From assembly GCF_001984715.1 (NCBI RefSeq), contig NZ_MSPR01000008.1, forward strand, positions 44,611 to 108,610: DNA of 64,000 nucleotides. Reading direction: 5' to 3'. The DNA is from Streptococcus azizii. Its GTDB lineage: Bacteria > Bacillota > Bacilli > Lactobacillales > Streptococcaceae. A program made the translations under genes and the position numbers. This document shows, one piece after another, positions 8,818 to 22,983 of this stretch (positions are counted from its first letter, which is position 1; every line of letters begins with the position of its first letter). The notes below the pieces were generated by a model, which ran no database searches, had not been told where the DNA came from, and saw nothing but the letters and a program-made list of their open reading frames with translations.

Positions 8818-10635
<1,818 letters not shown>

Positions 10636-10726
10636 GACCTTCCTATATCGATAGCAGCAGCCAAACCTTCTCTTTCCAGTGGTTAGGCAACTAGGTCCCA
10701 TCTTCCTACAATTGCCGACTTCTCAT

Positions 10727-11602
10727 CTAGTCAAGAGCGCTCGCTCCTGCAACAATCTCTGTAATTTCCTGTGTAATCGCTGCTTGACGGGCACGATTAT
10801 AGCGAATGGTCAAATCATTGATAACTGATTTGGCATTATCTGTCGCTGTCTGCATCGCAATCATACCGGCTGCATTTTCAGCCGTTTTAGCATCCAAAAT
10901 GGCACCATAGATAGTGGATTCTGCATACTGAGTCAAGAGTTGCCCTAAGATGGCTTCCCGATTCGGCTCCAATTCAAAGGTAGCAGTGTAACCATCTGCT
11001 TCATTGTGATCTAGGTCTTCCACAGGCAACATCTGTTGCACACGGACTTGGCGACTTAGACTGTTGATATGGTGATTGTAACAGACATATAGCTCATCAA
11101 AAATTTCATTCTTATACATCTCAACGGATTTTGAGATGATTTTCTGGACATCCTCAAAACTTGGATTATCCGCTAAAGCACGCAATTCAAAGATAGGCTG
11201 GATACCACGTGCCCGAAAGAAATCTGCTCCCATACCACCAATCGCAATGATTTCATATTCATCCTTACTGGCATGATCTTGTTCAATCATTTCCATAACA
11301 GCTTTTAAAATCATTGCATTATAGCTACCTTTTAAACCACTATCAGAAGTAATCACGATGTAGCCCGATTTTTGAATGGGACGGCGAATCAACATGGGAT
11401 TGGTCGAGCCTTCCATCAACTCTCCGCGGAGTAAGTCCGTTGTGATTTTCCTCACCTTATTTGCATAAATCTGGAAAGACTTAGCTAATTGCTCTGACTT
11501 GGCTAGCTTGGCAGCGGACACCATTTGCATAGCACCCGTGATTTGACTGGTTTTCCTTGTGGAGGCAATTTTGGTTTTTATTTCATTGAGAGAAGCTGCC
11601 AT
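10727..11602 (-). CDS. atpG: F1Fo ATP synthase gamma subunit
   Basis: 291 residues; central shaft turning within the alpha3beta3 ring. Conserved N-terminal helix ([21 protein letters not shown]) and C-terminal helix ([15 protein letters not shown]) are both intact. Two ATGs are adjacent (11605 and 11602); I prefer 11602 because it is six bases from AGGAG, while 11605 is only three away. Eleven bases after atpA. Confidence 0.96.
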   Translation of the reverse strand: MAASLNEIKTKIASTRKTSQITGAMQMVSAAKLAKSEQLAKSFQIYANKVRKITTDLLRGELMEGSTNPMLIRRPIQKSGYIVITSDSGLKGSYNAMILKAVMEMIEQDHASKDEYEIIAIGGMGADFFRARGIQPIFELRALADNPSFEDVQKIISKSVEMYKNEIFDELYVCYNHHINSLSRQVRVQQMLPVEDLDHNEADGYTATFELEPNREAILGQLLTQYAESTIYGAILDAKTAENAAGMIAMQTATDNAKSVINDLTIRYNRARQAAITQEITEIVAGASALD

Positions 11603-11613
11603 CATACTCTCCT

Positions 11614-13119
11614 TTACTGAAAGACCGATTGATCTTTGAACTCTTGAATCGCAGCACTTAATTCATCTGTATCTGGCAGGTCCTTTGTGATACGAATCGT
11701 ATCTAACAGACTGTCGTGGTGCAGGTCGAAGTAAGCATAGAGCTCTTCTTCAAAGGCCAAAATATCATCGATTGGCACGGAATCTAGGAAGCCGTTTGTC
11801 AAAGCGTAAAGAATCAACACCTGTTTTTCAACTGGTAAGGGCTTGTGAAGGGGTTGTTTGAGAACTTCTACCGTCCTACGTCCACGATTCAACTTTGCCT
11901 GTGTTGCTGCATCTAGATCCGAACCAAATTGGGTAAAGGCCTCTAATTCGCGATAAGAGGCTAGGTCAATCCGGAGTGTTCCTGCAACCTTTTTCATGGC
12001 CTTGATTTGAGCTGAGCCACCGACACGCGATACGGATGAACCAGCATCAATCGCTGGGCGAATCCCCGAATTGAATAAGTCATCTTTTAAGAAAATTTGT
12101 CCATCTGTAATCGAAATAACATTGGTTGCGATATAGGCCGAAATATCTCCTGCCTGGGTTTCGATAAATGGTAGGGCTGTAATAGACCCACCACCTAATT
12201 CATCTGACACCTTTGCAGAGCGCTCTAACAAACGACTGTGAAGATAGAAAACATCTCCTGGGTAGGCCTCACGACCTGGGGGACGGCGAAGAAGGAGAGA
12301 TAATTCCCGATAGGCAACTGCTTGTTTTGATAAATCATCGTAGATAATCAAGACATGCTTACCTTCGTACATCAATTCTTCTGCCATCGCAACGCCTGCA
12401 TAAGGGGCTAAAAAGAGCAAGGGTGAAGGCTGAGAAGCCGAAGCCGTTACCACGATTGTATAATCGAGGGCCCCATACTGGCGAAGCGTTTCTACCTGAG
12501 TCCGAACAGTCGATTCCTTTTGTCCAATGGCCACGTAGATACAGATCATATCCTGATCCTTTTGGTTCAAGATGGTATCAATCGCAATCGACGTTTTCCC
12601 TGTCTGACGATCTCCGATAATCAATTCCCGCTGTCCACGACCGATTGGCACGAGGGCATCAATAGCTTTCAGACCTGTTTGTAGGGGTTCATTAACAGAT
12701 TTTCTCTGCATAACCCCTGGCGCTGGGTACTCGATCGGTCTGGTCTTACTGGTCCGAATGTCACCCAAACCATCCACAGGCTGGCCGAGCGGATTGACCA
12801 CACGTCCAATCAAGGCTGGGCCAACTGGCACTTCCATAATCTTTCCTGTACGGCGAACAACAGAACCCTCCCTAATGTCAGTAAAGGGACCTAAGATAAT
12901 AATCCCTACATCCACCGTCTCGAGATTCTGAGCCATTCCAATGGTGCCATTTTCAAAGATGAGTAGTTCTCCACTCATGGCATTGTCTAGACCATGGGCA
13001 CGGGCGATTCCATCACCAATATAGGTCACAACCCCTGTCTCTGTATAGTCAAAATCAGGTTGAAACCCTTCAATCTGTTGTTTTAGTAAAGCGCTAATTT
13101 CTTGTGCATTTATCACCAA
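11614..13119 (-). CDS. atpA: F1Fo ATP synthase alpha subunit
   Basis: 501 residues, normal length. Non-catalytic nucleotide-binding subunit alternating with beta. Walker [10 protein letters not shown] (about 169-177) and the alpha/beta signature [10 protein letters not shown] (about 364-373) are present. Twenty bases after atpH and eleven before atpG in the operon order E-B-F-H-A-G-D-C, which is the streptococcal order with c before a. Confidence 0.98.
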   Translation of the reverse strand: MVINAQEISALLKQQIEGFQPDFDYTETGVVTYIGDGIARAHGLDNAMSGELLIFENGTIGMAQNLETVDVGIIILGPFTDIREGSVVRRTGKIMEVPVGPALIGRVVNPLGQPVDGLGDIRTSKTRPIEYPAPGVMQRKSVNEPLQTGLKAIDALVPIGRGQRELIIGDRQTGKTSIAIDTILNQKDQDMICIYVAIGQKESTVRTQVETLRQYGALDYTIVVTASASQPSPLLFLAPYAGVAMAEELMYEGKHVLIIYDDLSKQAVAYRELSLLLRRPPGREAYPGDVFYLHSRLLERSAKVSDELGGGSITALPFIETQAGDISAYIATNVISITDGQIFLKDDLFNSGIRPAIDAGSSVSRVGGSAQIKAMKKVAGTLRIDLASYRELEAFTQFGSDLDAATQAKLNRGRRTVEVLKQPLHKPLPVEKQVLILYALTNGFLDSVPIDDILAFEEELYAYFDLHHDSLLDTIRITKDLPDTDELSAAIQEFKDQSVFQ

Positions 13120-13139
13120 AAGAACACCACTTTCTATTT

Positions 13140-13673
13140 TTAAAGTCTATTTCGAATCTCTTTTAATTGTGTCCGCACACTAGCATCAAGCACCTTATGG
13201 TTGATGGTAATGATAAAGCCACCGAGTACCTCTTTGTCTATTTCTTCTACAATGTTGCGAACTTTCAATGAAAAACGATTCTCCACTAGATGACGCACCC
13301 TTTCTTTCTGTTCATCTGTCAATGGATAAACAGAGACAACGTACGCATCAAACTCTTGTTTACTCTTGCTAATCGAAACCAAGACTGCTTCTAATATATC
13401 GACAAGCAGGTCGGCATGACCGTCACGGGCCACAGCTTCAATCAGGTCGTTCACTTCTCGGTAGGTTGACTGACGAATGGCATGAATAAATTCTGCTTTT
13501 TCAGCCTGAGAAACTGTTGCGGATAAAAGAATCCGATTCAATTTACTATCGTGGATGACCGTGAGAATAGCTGAAATTTGGTCATACATGGTCCAAATAT
13601 CTTCACGATCATACACCTTATCAACGAATGATTGAGCATATTTTTGCACTAAGGCAGTTTCTCTAGCATTCAT
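13140..13673 (-). CDS. atpH: F1Fo ATP synthase delta subunit
   Basis: 177 residues; joins the peripheral stalk (b subunits) to the top of F1. N-terminal helical domain ([10 protein letters not shown]) and the C-terminal family signature [20 protein letters not shown] (about 151-170) are clear. Its ATG shares one base with the atpF stop region (both at 13673), so translation is coupled. Confidence 0.96.
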   Translation of the reverse strand: MNARETALVQKYAQSFVDKVYDREDIWTMYDQISAILTVIHDSKLNRILLSATVSQAEKAEFIHAIRQSTYREVNDLIEAVARDGHADLLVDILEAVLVSISKSKQEFDAYVVSVYPLTDEQKERVRHLVENRFSLKVRNIVEEIDKEVLGGFIITINHKVLDASVRTQLKEIRNRL

Positions 13674-14176
13674 TATCCTTCTCCTAGCCTATCAAGATAG
13701 CGATTGATCAAGTCGCTATGCGCCTGTTGATCCAAATCTTCCAAGATAATTTTCCCAGCCAAATCAACAGCCAAATCTGCGACTTGAATATGCAACTTCT
13801 CTTGGACTTCACGCTTCTCAGCCTCAATTTCCAAATCTGCTTTCTTTTTCAAGGCTTCAATTTCCACTTCTGCCTGTTCTAAGATGCGTTTTTTCTCCAA
13901 CTTTGCTCGATTAACAGCATCTTGGACAATCTTTTGCCCTTCTACGCGACCTTTTGCTAGCTCTTGCTCCCTTTGGTCAACAAGGCTTGCAGCTTCTGCC
14001 AATTTCTCTTCAGCAGCATCGATGTCACCTGAAATTTTAGCAGCACGTTCTTCAAAAATCCCCGTAATCTTGTCCCAAGCAAACAGACGAATTGCTACAA
14101 TCAATACAGCAAACGAAGCTGTTACTAGAATAAAATTACCAAGCATGGTACTGTTTATACTTAGTCCTGTATTCAT
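13673..14176 (-). CDS. atpF: F1Fo ATP synthase b subunit
   Basis: 167 residues: one N-terminal membrane helix (about 10-30) then a long charged coiled coil (about 40-150) forming the peripheral stalk. A 106-bp gap with a hairpin separates it from atpB, longer than elsewhere in the operon. Start ATG 14176 follows AAAGGATTAGGTATTC, a moderate ribosome site. Confidence 0.96.
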   Translation of the reverse strand: MNTGLSINSTMLGNFILVTASFAVLIVAIRLFAWDKITGIFEERAAKISGDIDAAEEKLAEAASLVDQREQELAKGRVEGQKIVQDAVNRAKLEKKRILEQAEVEIEALKKKADLEIEAEKREVQEKLHIQVADLAVDLAGKIILEDLDQQAHSDLINRYLDRLGEG

Positions 14177-14243
14177 GAATACCTAATCCTTTCCTATTAT
14201 ACTCATAAAAAACCACACCCTGACGTCCCTAAACCGGCTTGCT

Positions 14244-14267
14244 AAACGGTAGCTCTACCGGTCGTTT
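14244..14267 (-). other. Hairpin in the atpB-atpF intergenic space
   Basis: GGTAG / CTACC stem extended by AAAC / GTTT arms; no run of T directly follows, so it does not look like a simple terminator. A TATAAT-like hexamer lies further on, before atpF. It may affect message processing between the a and b subunit genes. Confidence 0.4.
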
Positions 14268-14282
14268 ATCAGATGCTGATTC

Positions 14283-15005
14283 TTATAGAGTATCACCCTC
14301 CCCTTGAATTTTCTTGTTCAAATACATCGAAACCAGCATGACAAACACGTAGGCTTGCAAGCAGGAAATAAAGACTGAAAAACCAGTCCAAATGACATTT
14401 AGTAGGAAGGCGATTGGATAAGCGAATGCACTTTTTTGCGACATCTGTACCAGCAAGGTCACCAGAATTTCACCAGCAAAGATGTTTCCGTACAAACGAA
14501 GTGCGAGAGAAGCCACATTGGTCACTTCTTCCAAAATATTCATCGGAGTCATGGCCCAAGGAGTGACAAATGCTTTTAAATAATTTTTAAGTCCCTGACG
14601 ACGAATGCCTTCTACGTGGCAGAAAACAACCGCCATAATGGCTAATCCGAAGTCATAAGCCATATTAGAGGTTGGAGATGTCCAAAAGTTTACCCCTTCT
14701 GATGATTCTAATTTGGTCATCAAGCCGAGGTTATTCGCCACCAAGAGGAATAAAAAGAGAACAAAGAAATAAAGAGCATATCTTTTTGACTCTGCATCGC
14801 CCAAATTTCCCTTGGTGAAATTGATTGTTAGCTCGTAGACATATTCCAGAACATTCTGTTTTCCTTTTGGTTTTAATGTCATGCTACGACTTGCCCAAAA
14901 TACCAGTAAAAATATGATGGTGATGGTCACCATTGTAACAATAACCATGGTTACATCAAAGGTTACAGGACCTAGAGTAATAGTTGGAGCTGCAGTTCCT
15001 TCCAC
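14283..15005 (-). CDS. atpB: F1Fo ATP synthase a subunit
   Basis: 240 residues, five to six membrane helices. Provides the proton half-channels; the essential Arg is in the conserved helix [14 protein letters not shown] (about 165-178). It follows atpE by 36 bases. The start at 15005 is preceded by GGGGGAG. Confidence 0.97.
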   Translation of the reverse strand: MEGTAAPTITLGPVTFDVTMVIVTMVTITIIFLLVFWASRSMTLKPKGKQNVLEYVYELTINFTKGNLGDAESKRYALYFFVLFLFLLVANNLGLMTKLESSEGVNFWTSPTSNMAYDFGLAIMAVVFCHVEGIRRQGLKNYLKAFVTPWAMTPMNILEEVTNVASLALRLYGNIFAGEILVTLLVQMSQKSAFAYPIAFLLNVIWTGFSVFISCLQAYVFVMLVSMYLNKKIQGEGDTL

Positions 15006-15041
15006 GATTACTCCCCCTTTCTAATGATTCTGAGGCATTCC

Positions 15042-15245
15042 TTATCCACGCAAGAAAAGTGTCATCGCAAGGGTTACGAAGAAAGTACCCTCGATGAAGG
15101 CAACACCCATGAATACCCCTGTCATTAGTTTACTTTGTAATTCAGGCTGACGTGCTGTAGAGCTAAGATAGCTAGCAACCAAGAGGCCCTCACCAACACT
15201 AACACCCAAACAGGCAATCCCCAAAGCTAATGCAGATACATCCAT
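15042..15245 (-). CDS. atpE: F1Fo ATP synthase c subunit
   Basis: 67 residues, helical hairpin of the membrane rotor ring. The proton-carrying acid is E52 in VAFIEGTFF; the polar loop is ARQPE (31-35). First gene of the operon, 36 bases from the promoter -10, with AAAGGAG before ATG 15245. Streptococcal c subunits are short like this one. Confidence 0.97.
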   Translation of the reverse strand: MDVSALALGIACLGVSVGEGLLVASYLSSTARQPELQSKLMTGVFMGVAFIEGTFFVTLAMTLFLRG

Positions 15246-15280
15246 TTTTTAATTCTCCTTTAAAATTTTTATACCATGAT

Positions 15281-15309
15281 AGCATACTCCTAAAAAATGC
15301 TTTTGTCAA
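15281..15309 (-). promoter_or_regulatory. atp operon promoter
   Basis: Minus strand -35 TTGACA (15304-15309), 17-base spacer, -10 TATGCT (15281-15286). A degenerate cre-like sequence, TGAAAGCGTTTTTT on the plus strand (15324-15337), lies just upstream of -35; two positions miss the consensus so I give it little weight. Confidence 0.75.
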
Positions 15310-15353
15310 GGAAAGACAGTCTCTGAAAGCGTTTTTTCACAAGGAGTGTCTAG

Positions 15354-15385
15354 AAAAAAGAAAAGACCGAGCATCTTTTCTTCCT
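15354..15385 (-). terminator. Terminator after the lipid kinase gene
   Basis: Minus strand AAGAAAAGA / TCTTTTCTT stem with a 7-base loop followed by TTTT, directly after the stop codon of the gene at 15388-16419. Confidence 0.8.
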
Positions 15386-15387
15386 AT

Positions 15388-16419
15388 TTATATAGACTCT
15401 TCCAAATGATCCGCTTCTTCAATAAAGCGTTTGGTCATATCTTCCCGACTCATATCCTCCGTATCAAGAGTAATCGCCTTATCTGCTACCTTGTCGGTGT
15501 CTGCAAAAAATTCAATATGATTGGCAAGATTTTTTAACTCAACTGGGGCATCGCCTCCATACTCACCGTCAAGATTCAACATCATCCGATTGCTACTATC
15601 TAAGGATTCTACCGTTAGCTGACGTGTCTTGATATACTCAATCTTATCACTATCAATATGCTTGCCTCCATCAATCACCAGACGAATCAAATGTAGAATT
15701 TCAAAAAGATTTCCCGCCTTGACCAGGATGAGGGTAAACCTCCCATCATCGAGCTTGGCATCTGGAACGATCTGCTCAAAACCGCCGATGGAGTTGGTCA
15801 GAGCAACAAACATCATTGAAATTTTCCCTTCAAAGATTCCCTCGTCGTGGCTTACACGAACTGGTGTAAATTGAACCTGCGGTAATAACTCGGCACCTTT
15901 GACCACATAAGCTAAATAACCAAAAATCGTCTTGAGTTGACTCGGAACGCTATAGGTCAATTCTGTCAACGTTCCGGCTGCCGCAATGTTGATAAAATAG
16001 TTATCTCCAAATTGTTCATTTTTAGCGAGGCCAATATCCATAAGAATCGTCTGTTGCTTACCAATTATCTTAGCTGCTTCGCTAGGATTCCCCCTTGGAA
16101 TCTTCAAGGCGCGGGCATAATCATTGGTTGTTCCGGTCGGGATAATCGCCATTTTCGGACGCTCTGGAAGAAAGGCAATCCCATTGACCACCTCGTTAAT
16201 GGTCCCGTCACCACCTGCTGCAACAATTAAATCAAAGCCTGCCTTTGCTACTCTGGTAGCTTCATTTTTAGCGGAATCTGGTTCGGAACTTGTTTGAAAG
16301 GCAGAGGTTTCATAGCCAAATCCCTCTAAAATATGCAACACTTCTGCTACACTTTTCTTCATCATTTCCTGTCCAGAAACAGGATTGTAAATCAAGCGGG
16401 CACGTTTTCTTTGTTCCAT
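15388..16419 (-). CDS. dagK: Diacylglycerol/lipid kinase, DagK family
   Basis: 343 residues. N-terminal DAGK catalytic domain: YNPVSG (11-16), then the nucleotide-binding GGDGT (69-73) and PTGTTNDYARAL loop (about 96-107). In Gram-positives, DgkB-type enzymes recycle diacylglycerol released by lipoteichoic acid synthesis into phosphatidic acid, using ATP at the inner membrane face; that role is likely but other lipid substrates are possible. It lies 9 bases after ligA and is probably cotranscribed with it, as in other streptococci. Confidence 0.88.
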   Translation of the reverse strand: MEQRKRARLIYNPVSGQEMMKKSVAEVLHILEGFGYETSAFQTSSEPDSAKNEATRVAKAGFDLIVAAGGDGTINEVVNGIAFLPERPKMAIIPTGTTNDYARALKIPRGNPSEAAKIIGKQQTILMDIGLAKNEQFGDNYFINIAAAGTLTELTYSVPSQLKTIFGYLAYVVKGAELLPQVQFTPVRVSHDEGIFEGKISMMFVALTNSIGGFEQIVPDAKLDDGRFTLILVKAGNLFEILHLIRLVIDGGKHIDSDKIEYIKTRQLTVESLDSSNRMMLNLDGEYGGDAPVELKNLANHIEFFADTDKVADKAITLDTEDMSREDMTKRFIEEADHLEESI

Positions 16420-16428
16420 CTCTTGTAC

Positions 16429-18722
<2,294 letters not shown>

Positions 18723-21140
18723 TTAATTCAAAGAAAATTGATAGGTCTTAGACTCTAAGACACCGCTTGGTAGGGTCTCGCCTCCATCTTGGTCTCCGAA
18801 ACAATCTCCGACCATTTGATTGAAATAGCTGGTTAATTGGTGAACCTTTCTTAGCTGTTCTGATAGGCTTGTAATAGCTTGACCTGTCATTTGACTAGAG
18901 ATTGTGGTGACCACATAGTCTAGCTCCTGAATGATACGACTGCTATAGCTTTGGATTATTTTATGACTGGCAACAATCTCGTCCAGATCAAAAGCGGTAT
19001 AGACCCCTTCCTCAATGACCGCCTTTAATTGGGGTTTTAGATTTTGCAGATCACTTTTAGCAGAACGGATTACCTCAAGTGCCCCTATCACATTGTCTGT
19101 TAGAGGTGGGAGCTCTTGTTGGGCAGAAAGAATGGCTTCCGAAGTGGTGGAATCATATAACTCCACTAATTGACCCCAGTAAGTCCGTGTGACCGCGATC
19201 TTATCATCTACCATCTCTTTCTTGTCTACATAGATTCTGATATCAAACGTAGCCTGCACCGCATCCACTGTATGCTGAAAGGACAACAACTGCTCCGTCC
19301 ATCTCTCCAAGGAATATTGAACTTGTTGAAAGGCTTCTGAAAAGGCAACTGCTACCTCCTTGGCATACTGATTGCTACGTTCTTCTACTTGCTGGTCAAA
19401 GGCTTGTAAGACATCTTTCACATCATCAAAAATAGCTGACTCTTCCAGATAGAGCTGATAAGAAGCGGGTACATGCTGGACGGAAAAACCTTCCATACTA
19501 CTGCCACTGGACAGTTGACCTTGCAGCCAATCATCCATCGCTTTAAAGTTATTAGCTAAGCTCAAGGTTAGGCGCGATACGTTTTTGACCGCCGTCTGTA
19601 ATTCCTTAAGATTCTTTTGCTCTACTTCCAAGACTTCTGTTATAGATTGGCTAATACCATCTGTCTTTCCTTCTCGTAATCCTGTCCCCTCAAAGATACT
19701 TTCACTCTTCTTTTTGAGTCTCACGGCTGTGTCTTCCAAAATCATAGAGGACTTTAGGGCTGTTGGGGTTGGATTGAGGGGAGACCCATTCTGGAAACCA
19801 CCCCGTTTCTCATCATGCAACTGCTGTGCCATATGTCTACTATTTTCCGCAAGGCGAGACAGCATACTATTGTAGGCAGAAAGTTCCAAGTACGCACCGC
19901 TCTCAATATAAGCAGGATCTGAAAACGTATTGGTCAAGGTGCGGGGAGACGATAGGTCTTCAAAGATTGTCTTTTTATTCAACAGCTGCCCAAGAGAGTC
20001 GTGCAGCCGGTAGAAGACCTCTGTTAGCCTTGTCCCCTTAAAACGCTGGACGATACTTTCTTCCACCTTCTGCTTTCGTGTCTCAAAATCTCCTTGGATA
20101 GTGGCATTTTTCTCTTGGCAGAGCTGACACACTCGAATCATGGCTGGAATATCCGTCAGGGCTAACATCCTTAGATTACTCGAGAGCATTCTTAGACTAT
20201 CTGGATTGACCTTAATCGTCTGACCGCCTGCCTGATCGAGCTTGCCACTTGCGAGAAACATGTTCCTCGGGTTGACCTTATCAGGATTCAGATAAATATC
20301 CTCCACCCCGTCTCCGTCAATATCAACTCCTGCTCGGTAATTCTGCCGATCCACAACGAGACCGTATTTGTCAATGAGATTACCGTTGCTATCATAGTCA
20401 TACCCACCCCACATATGTTGACCGATCAACCCCTCTGAACTTTTTTGCGAGTTAAATAATATGACTTGTCCAACTGCTCCCTCTTTTTGATTATATCCAA
20501 GTCCAACAATATCTAGAGGGTCTACGTAATTAAAAATCCGATTATGAAGTATCTCCTCTTTTCTTCGTTGTTCCTCATCCATTGTTCTATAAATATTAGG
20601 GCCATTATAGACATAAACACCTGAAACCCGATCCAAGTATTCCTCTTGTAAAGAGGTGACCGTATACTGAACACCCATTGAACCTAGTGAGTGAGCATAA
20701 AAAGAGAAGGTGGCATTTCCATACTTAGCTAAACTGGCATTCCCAAAATCAGCTGCTTTTCGCAACTGGCTTGTACCTCGTGTGGGAACCATATCTGGAA
20801 CAAGTATACGTAAAGCCATAAGCGCATCATTCGCCAGCCAATCTGCGGTAACATCCCAAGGTTTGTCTACAAACTCGTTGAAACCACTTGAACCACGATA
20901 GAGTATGGTGACATGTTTTACCTTATCATAATCAGCCTGACTAGGATTTTCTGGTAACTTCATATCTGTCACGACATAGGCTTGGAAACCGGAAGCTGTA
21001 TCCTCAATTTCTGAAACATAACCTATAGTGACCTTATCTGTCCTGCTTCCTATTTTTACAGGGACTCCAACACTCAAATCGTCATTATATTCCTGCTGAG
21101 CAATAAGCATATTTTGATAATCAGAGTACACCTCATTCAT
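18723..21140 (-). CDS. Large class-3 lipase-like protein with helical C-terminus; candidate type VII-secreted toxin
   Basis: 805 residues, no signal peptide or membrane segment. Residues about 70-300 read as a class-3 lipase: ILYRGSSG (79-86, oxyanion region), DWLAND (100-105), nucleophile elbow AHSLG with S151, likely Asp in NYVDPLD (D207 or D210), and candidate His H242. A calcium-loop-like DIDGDGVED follows at 273-281. Residues about 315-780 are predicted helical and coiled, without enzyme motifs, resembling the helical LXG-type targeting region of type VII substrates. Lipase first and helical region last is the reversed arrangement reported for S. aureus TslA. The DUF1310 gene overlaps its start by 8 bases. 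No T7SS gene lies in the window, so secretion is inference; a cytoplasmic or phage-related lipase is the alternative. Confidence 0.7.
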   Translation of the reverse strand: MNEVYSDYQNMLIAQQEYNDDLSVGVPVKIGSRTDKVTIGYVSEIEDTASGFQAYVVTDMKLPENPSQADYDKVKHVTILYRGSSGFNEFVDKPWDVTADWLANDALMALRILVPDMVPTRGTSQLRKAADFGNASLAKYGNATFSFYAHSLGSMGVQYTVTSLQEEYLDRVSGVYVYNGPNIYRTMDEEQRRKEEILHNRIFNYVDPLDIVGLGYNQKEGAVGQVILFNSQKSSEGLIGQHMWGGYDYDSNGNLIDKYGLVVDRQNYRAGVDIDGDGVEDIYLNPDKVNPRNMFLASGKLDQAGGQTIKVNPDSLRMLSSNLRMLALTDIPAMIRVCQLCQEKNATIQGDFETRKQKVEESIVQRFKGTRLTEVFYRLHDSLGQLLNKKTIFEDLSSPRTLTNTFSDPAYIESGAYLELSAYNSMLSRLAENSRHMAQQLHDEKRGGFQNGSPLNPTPTALKSSMILEDTAVRLKKKSESIFEGTGLREGKTDGISQSITEVLEVEQKNLKELQTAVKNVSRLTLSLANNFKAMDDWLQGQLSSGSSMEGFSVQHVPASYQLYLEESAIFDDVKDVLQAFDQQVEERSNQYAKEVAVAFSEAFQQVQYSLERWTEQLLSFQHTVDAVQATFDIRIYVDKKEMVDDKIAVTRTYWGQLVELYDSTTSEAILSAQQELPPLTDNVIGALEVIRSAKSDLQNLKPQLKAVIEEGVYTAFDLDEIVASHKIIQSYSSRIIQELDYVVTTISSQMTGQAITSLSEQLRKVHQLTSYFNQMVGDCFGDQDGGETLPSGVLESKTYQFSLN

Positions 21141-21537
21141 TATTTTCTCCTTTCAATAAGTCATTCAATTGATTTGAGTAGGATCCTCCTTCATTATACA
21201 ACTTTCCATCACCCCTTTTTTTACCTAAAAATATTGTCACTGTATAGTCTGTATTGTCATTCACAATTAGTTTGACGATAATTCCTCCCATAGGATTATG
21301 CATAATGGATTCATAATCAATTTCATATGACCTGATGGTACCTTTATCTGTTAAGGCCCTTGAATCTAAATCCTTTAGTTCATCTTCAAAAATCTTTCGC
21401 GCCTCCTCACTTTCCACCACCTTCATCATTTCTTGTTGTAGTTGTTCCTGTTTATTCATCTGATTTAGTACTCCTATTCCAATGATTACTCCTGCACTTA
21501 CAATAAAACCGAGGAGCCATTTCTGCCAGCTTTTCAT
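21133..21537 (-). CDS. DUF1310 family membrane-anchored protein, possible immunity partner
   Basis: 134 residues: one N-terminal membrane segment (about 7-24, LLGFIVSAGVIIGIGVL), a charged linker, then a compact domain with the DUF1310 signature DKGTIRSYEID and HNPMGG (about 74-91). DUF1310 proteins are common in Lactobacillales, often in tandem, with no established function. The C-terminal domain should lie outside the membrane. It overlaps the lipase start by 8 bases, so the two are translated together; an anchored outer-face partner beside a predicted secreted lipase suggests immunity. ATG 21537 follows AGGAGAGGTCTAG; a -10 TATAAT lies at 21565-21570. Confidence 0.75.
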   Translation of the reverse strand: MKSWQKWLLGFIVSAGVIIGIGVLNQMNKQEQLQQEMMKVVESEEARKIFEDELKDLDSRALTDKGTIRSYEIDYESIMHNPMGGIIVKLIVNDNTDYTVTIFLGKKRGDGKLYNEGGSYSNQLNDLLKGENNE

Positions 21538-21570
21538 CTAGACCTCTCCTTTCTTTTTACAACTATTATA

Positions 21571-21930
21571 CACTATTTTCTGTGCAAAAACATTTCCTAG
21601 CAATAAAAAAGCACTATTTTTTATAATAGACCTACCACATCATCAACAAGCGCAACTGCCATTGCCTGCATGCCGTTAGATTGCTATCAGAAACGCAGAA
21701 CACTTCATCATCTTGAGCCATTTCTTTTAGACTGATATTTTGCAATGTTTCTCTTGCTGCACATGTCTAATTTCTGCTTTTTTTCAGAAGAAAGATTATA
21801 ATGGAGGTATTGAACATACTCTATGGACATCAGAGCCAACGAACTTTCACAACTAGGAATTGAGAGTGAAAGAGACGGTTAGCCTGATTGTTGGCGAGTA
21901 TAAGGAATAAATACGCTCTGGAGGTGCCAC
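21571..21930. other. Intergenic space between divergent DUF1310 and small-protein genes
   Basis: Contains the minus-strand promoter of the lipase pair at its left edge. A plus-strand GATTATAATGG at about 21796-21806 could be the -10 for the genes at 21931 onward. No coding remnant longer than about 20 codons is convincing and none of the modular repeats is present. Confidence 0.4.
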
Positions 21931-22071
21931 ATGGCTATTACATACAAACGAAAAGATGATTTAGAAAAAATGCTAGAAGAATTTGCTTCTTTCGATGCGC
22001 TTGAAAAAGTTGAGTTTCCTGATCTAGAGGTTAAAAAAGAAATTCCTGAGAAAGAACACTCACAAAAGTAG
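21931..22071 (+). CDS. Conserved small protein (46 aa), SPJ_0845-like
   Basis: 46 residues, starting MAITYKRKDDLEKMLEEF, acidic and mostly helical with a charged tail. ATG 21931 follows GGAGGTGCCAC, a strong ribosome site. I recall a streptococcal small-protein family (SPJ_0845) with this start, also lying before the YcgR-type permease gene; the next gene here begins 9 bases after the stop. Function is unknown. The strong site, conserved start and tight spacing argue that it is real. Confidence 0.72.
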   Translation: MAITYKRKDDLEKMLEEFASFDALEKVEFPDLEVKKEIPEKEHSQK

Positions 22072-22079
22072 GACATGCC

Positions 22080-22982
22080 ATGTTGGGATTACAAAACTTA
22101 CCAGCTTCTGTCTTACAAGCAGGAGCCATTTTTCTTTCCATTATTATCGAAGCCCTCCCCTTTGTCCTCATTGGTTCTCTGATTTCAGGTTTTATCGAGG
22201 TCTATGTCACACCCGATCGTGTCCATCAGGCCCTGCCTAAGAATCGTTTTTTGCGCATCCTATTTGGAACATTCATCGGTTTTATTTTTCCTTCCTGCGA
22301 ATGCGGCATTGTACCGATTGTCAATCGACTGCTAGAAAAAAAAGTACCAACCTACACAGCTATTCCTTTCCTAGCAACGGCTCCTGTTATCAATCCGATC
22401 GTCCTCTTTGCGACCTTTACTGCCTTTGGTAATTCTGTCAAATTCGCATTCTACCGCGCACTAGGTTCCATTCTAGTCGCCCTTGTGTTAGGAATTTTTC
22501 TGGCTTTTATCCAGACAGACTCTATTTTAAAAGACCAGACCAGTCTGCCACATGCGCATGATGTTTCCGATAAGAGAGGGTGGAGAAAGGTTGGGCTAGC
22601 CTTGGTTCACAGTATCGATGAATTTTTTGATACTGGTCGCTACCTAGTGTTTGGCTGCTTATTTGCGAGTCTCGTCCAAGTCTATGTTCCGACTAGTATT
22701 CTGACCCGTATCGGTCATAATCCTATTACAGCAATCCTGTTAATGATGCTCCTTGCCTTTTTATTGTCTCTTTGTTCAGAAGCCGATGCCTTCATCGGAG
22801 CATCCTTACTGACAAGTTTTGGCTTTGCGCCCATCATGGCCTTTCTTGTGATTGGTCCCATGATTGACATTAAAAATCTCATCATGATGAAGCACTCCTT
22901 TAAAATGACCTTCATCCTGCAATTTATCGGGATTATCGCCAGTGTCATCACCTTATATTGTCTTCTGCTAGGAGGTCTCTAA
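22080..22982 (+). CDS. UPF0718 family permease (YcgR/YraQ-like)
   Basis: 300 residues, about eight membrane helices. The family motif PSCECGIVP (about 71-79) and a second conserved half (SEADAFIGASL, about 235-245) are present, consistent with an internally duplicated permease. Members are found beside YcgQ/TIGR03943 proteins, as here (the next gene begins 2 bases later). The transported substrate is unknown; the paired Cys in the first motif hints at metal or thiol chemistry, which is only inference. Confidence 0.85.
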   Translation: MLGLQNLPASVLQAGAIFLSIIIEALPFVLIGSLISGFIEVYVTPDRVHQALPKNRFLRILFGTFIGFIFPSCECGIVPIVNRLLEKKVPTYTAIPFLATAPVINPIVLFATFTAFGNSVKFAFYRALGSILVALVLGIFLAFIQTDSILKDQTSLPHAHDVSDKRGWRKVGLALVHSIDEFFDTGRYLVFGCLFASLVQVYVPTSILTRIGHNPITAILLMMLLAFLLSLCSEADAFIGASLLTSFGFAPIMAFLVIGPMIDIKNLIMMKHSFKMTFILQFIGIIASVITLYCLLLGGL

Positions 22983-22983
22983 T

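Noticed and set aside
13884..14186. 100-codon plus-strand frame opposite atpF
   Set aside because: Antisense shadow of a well-conserved gene, with biased Ser/Ala composition and no start signals.
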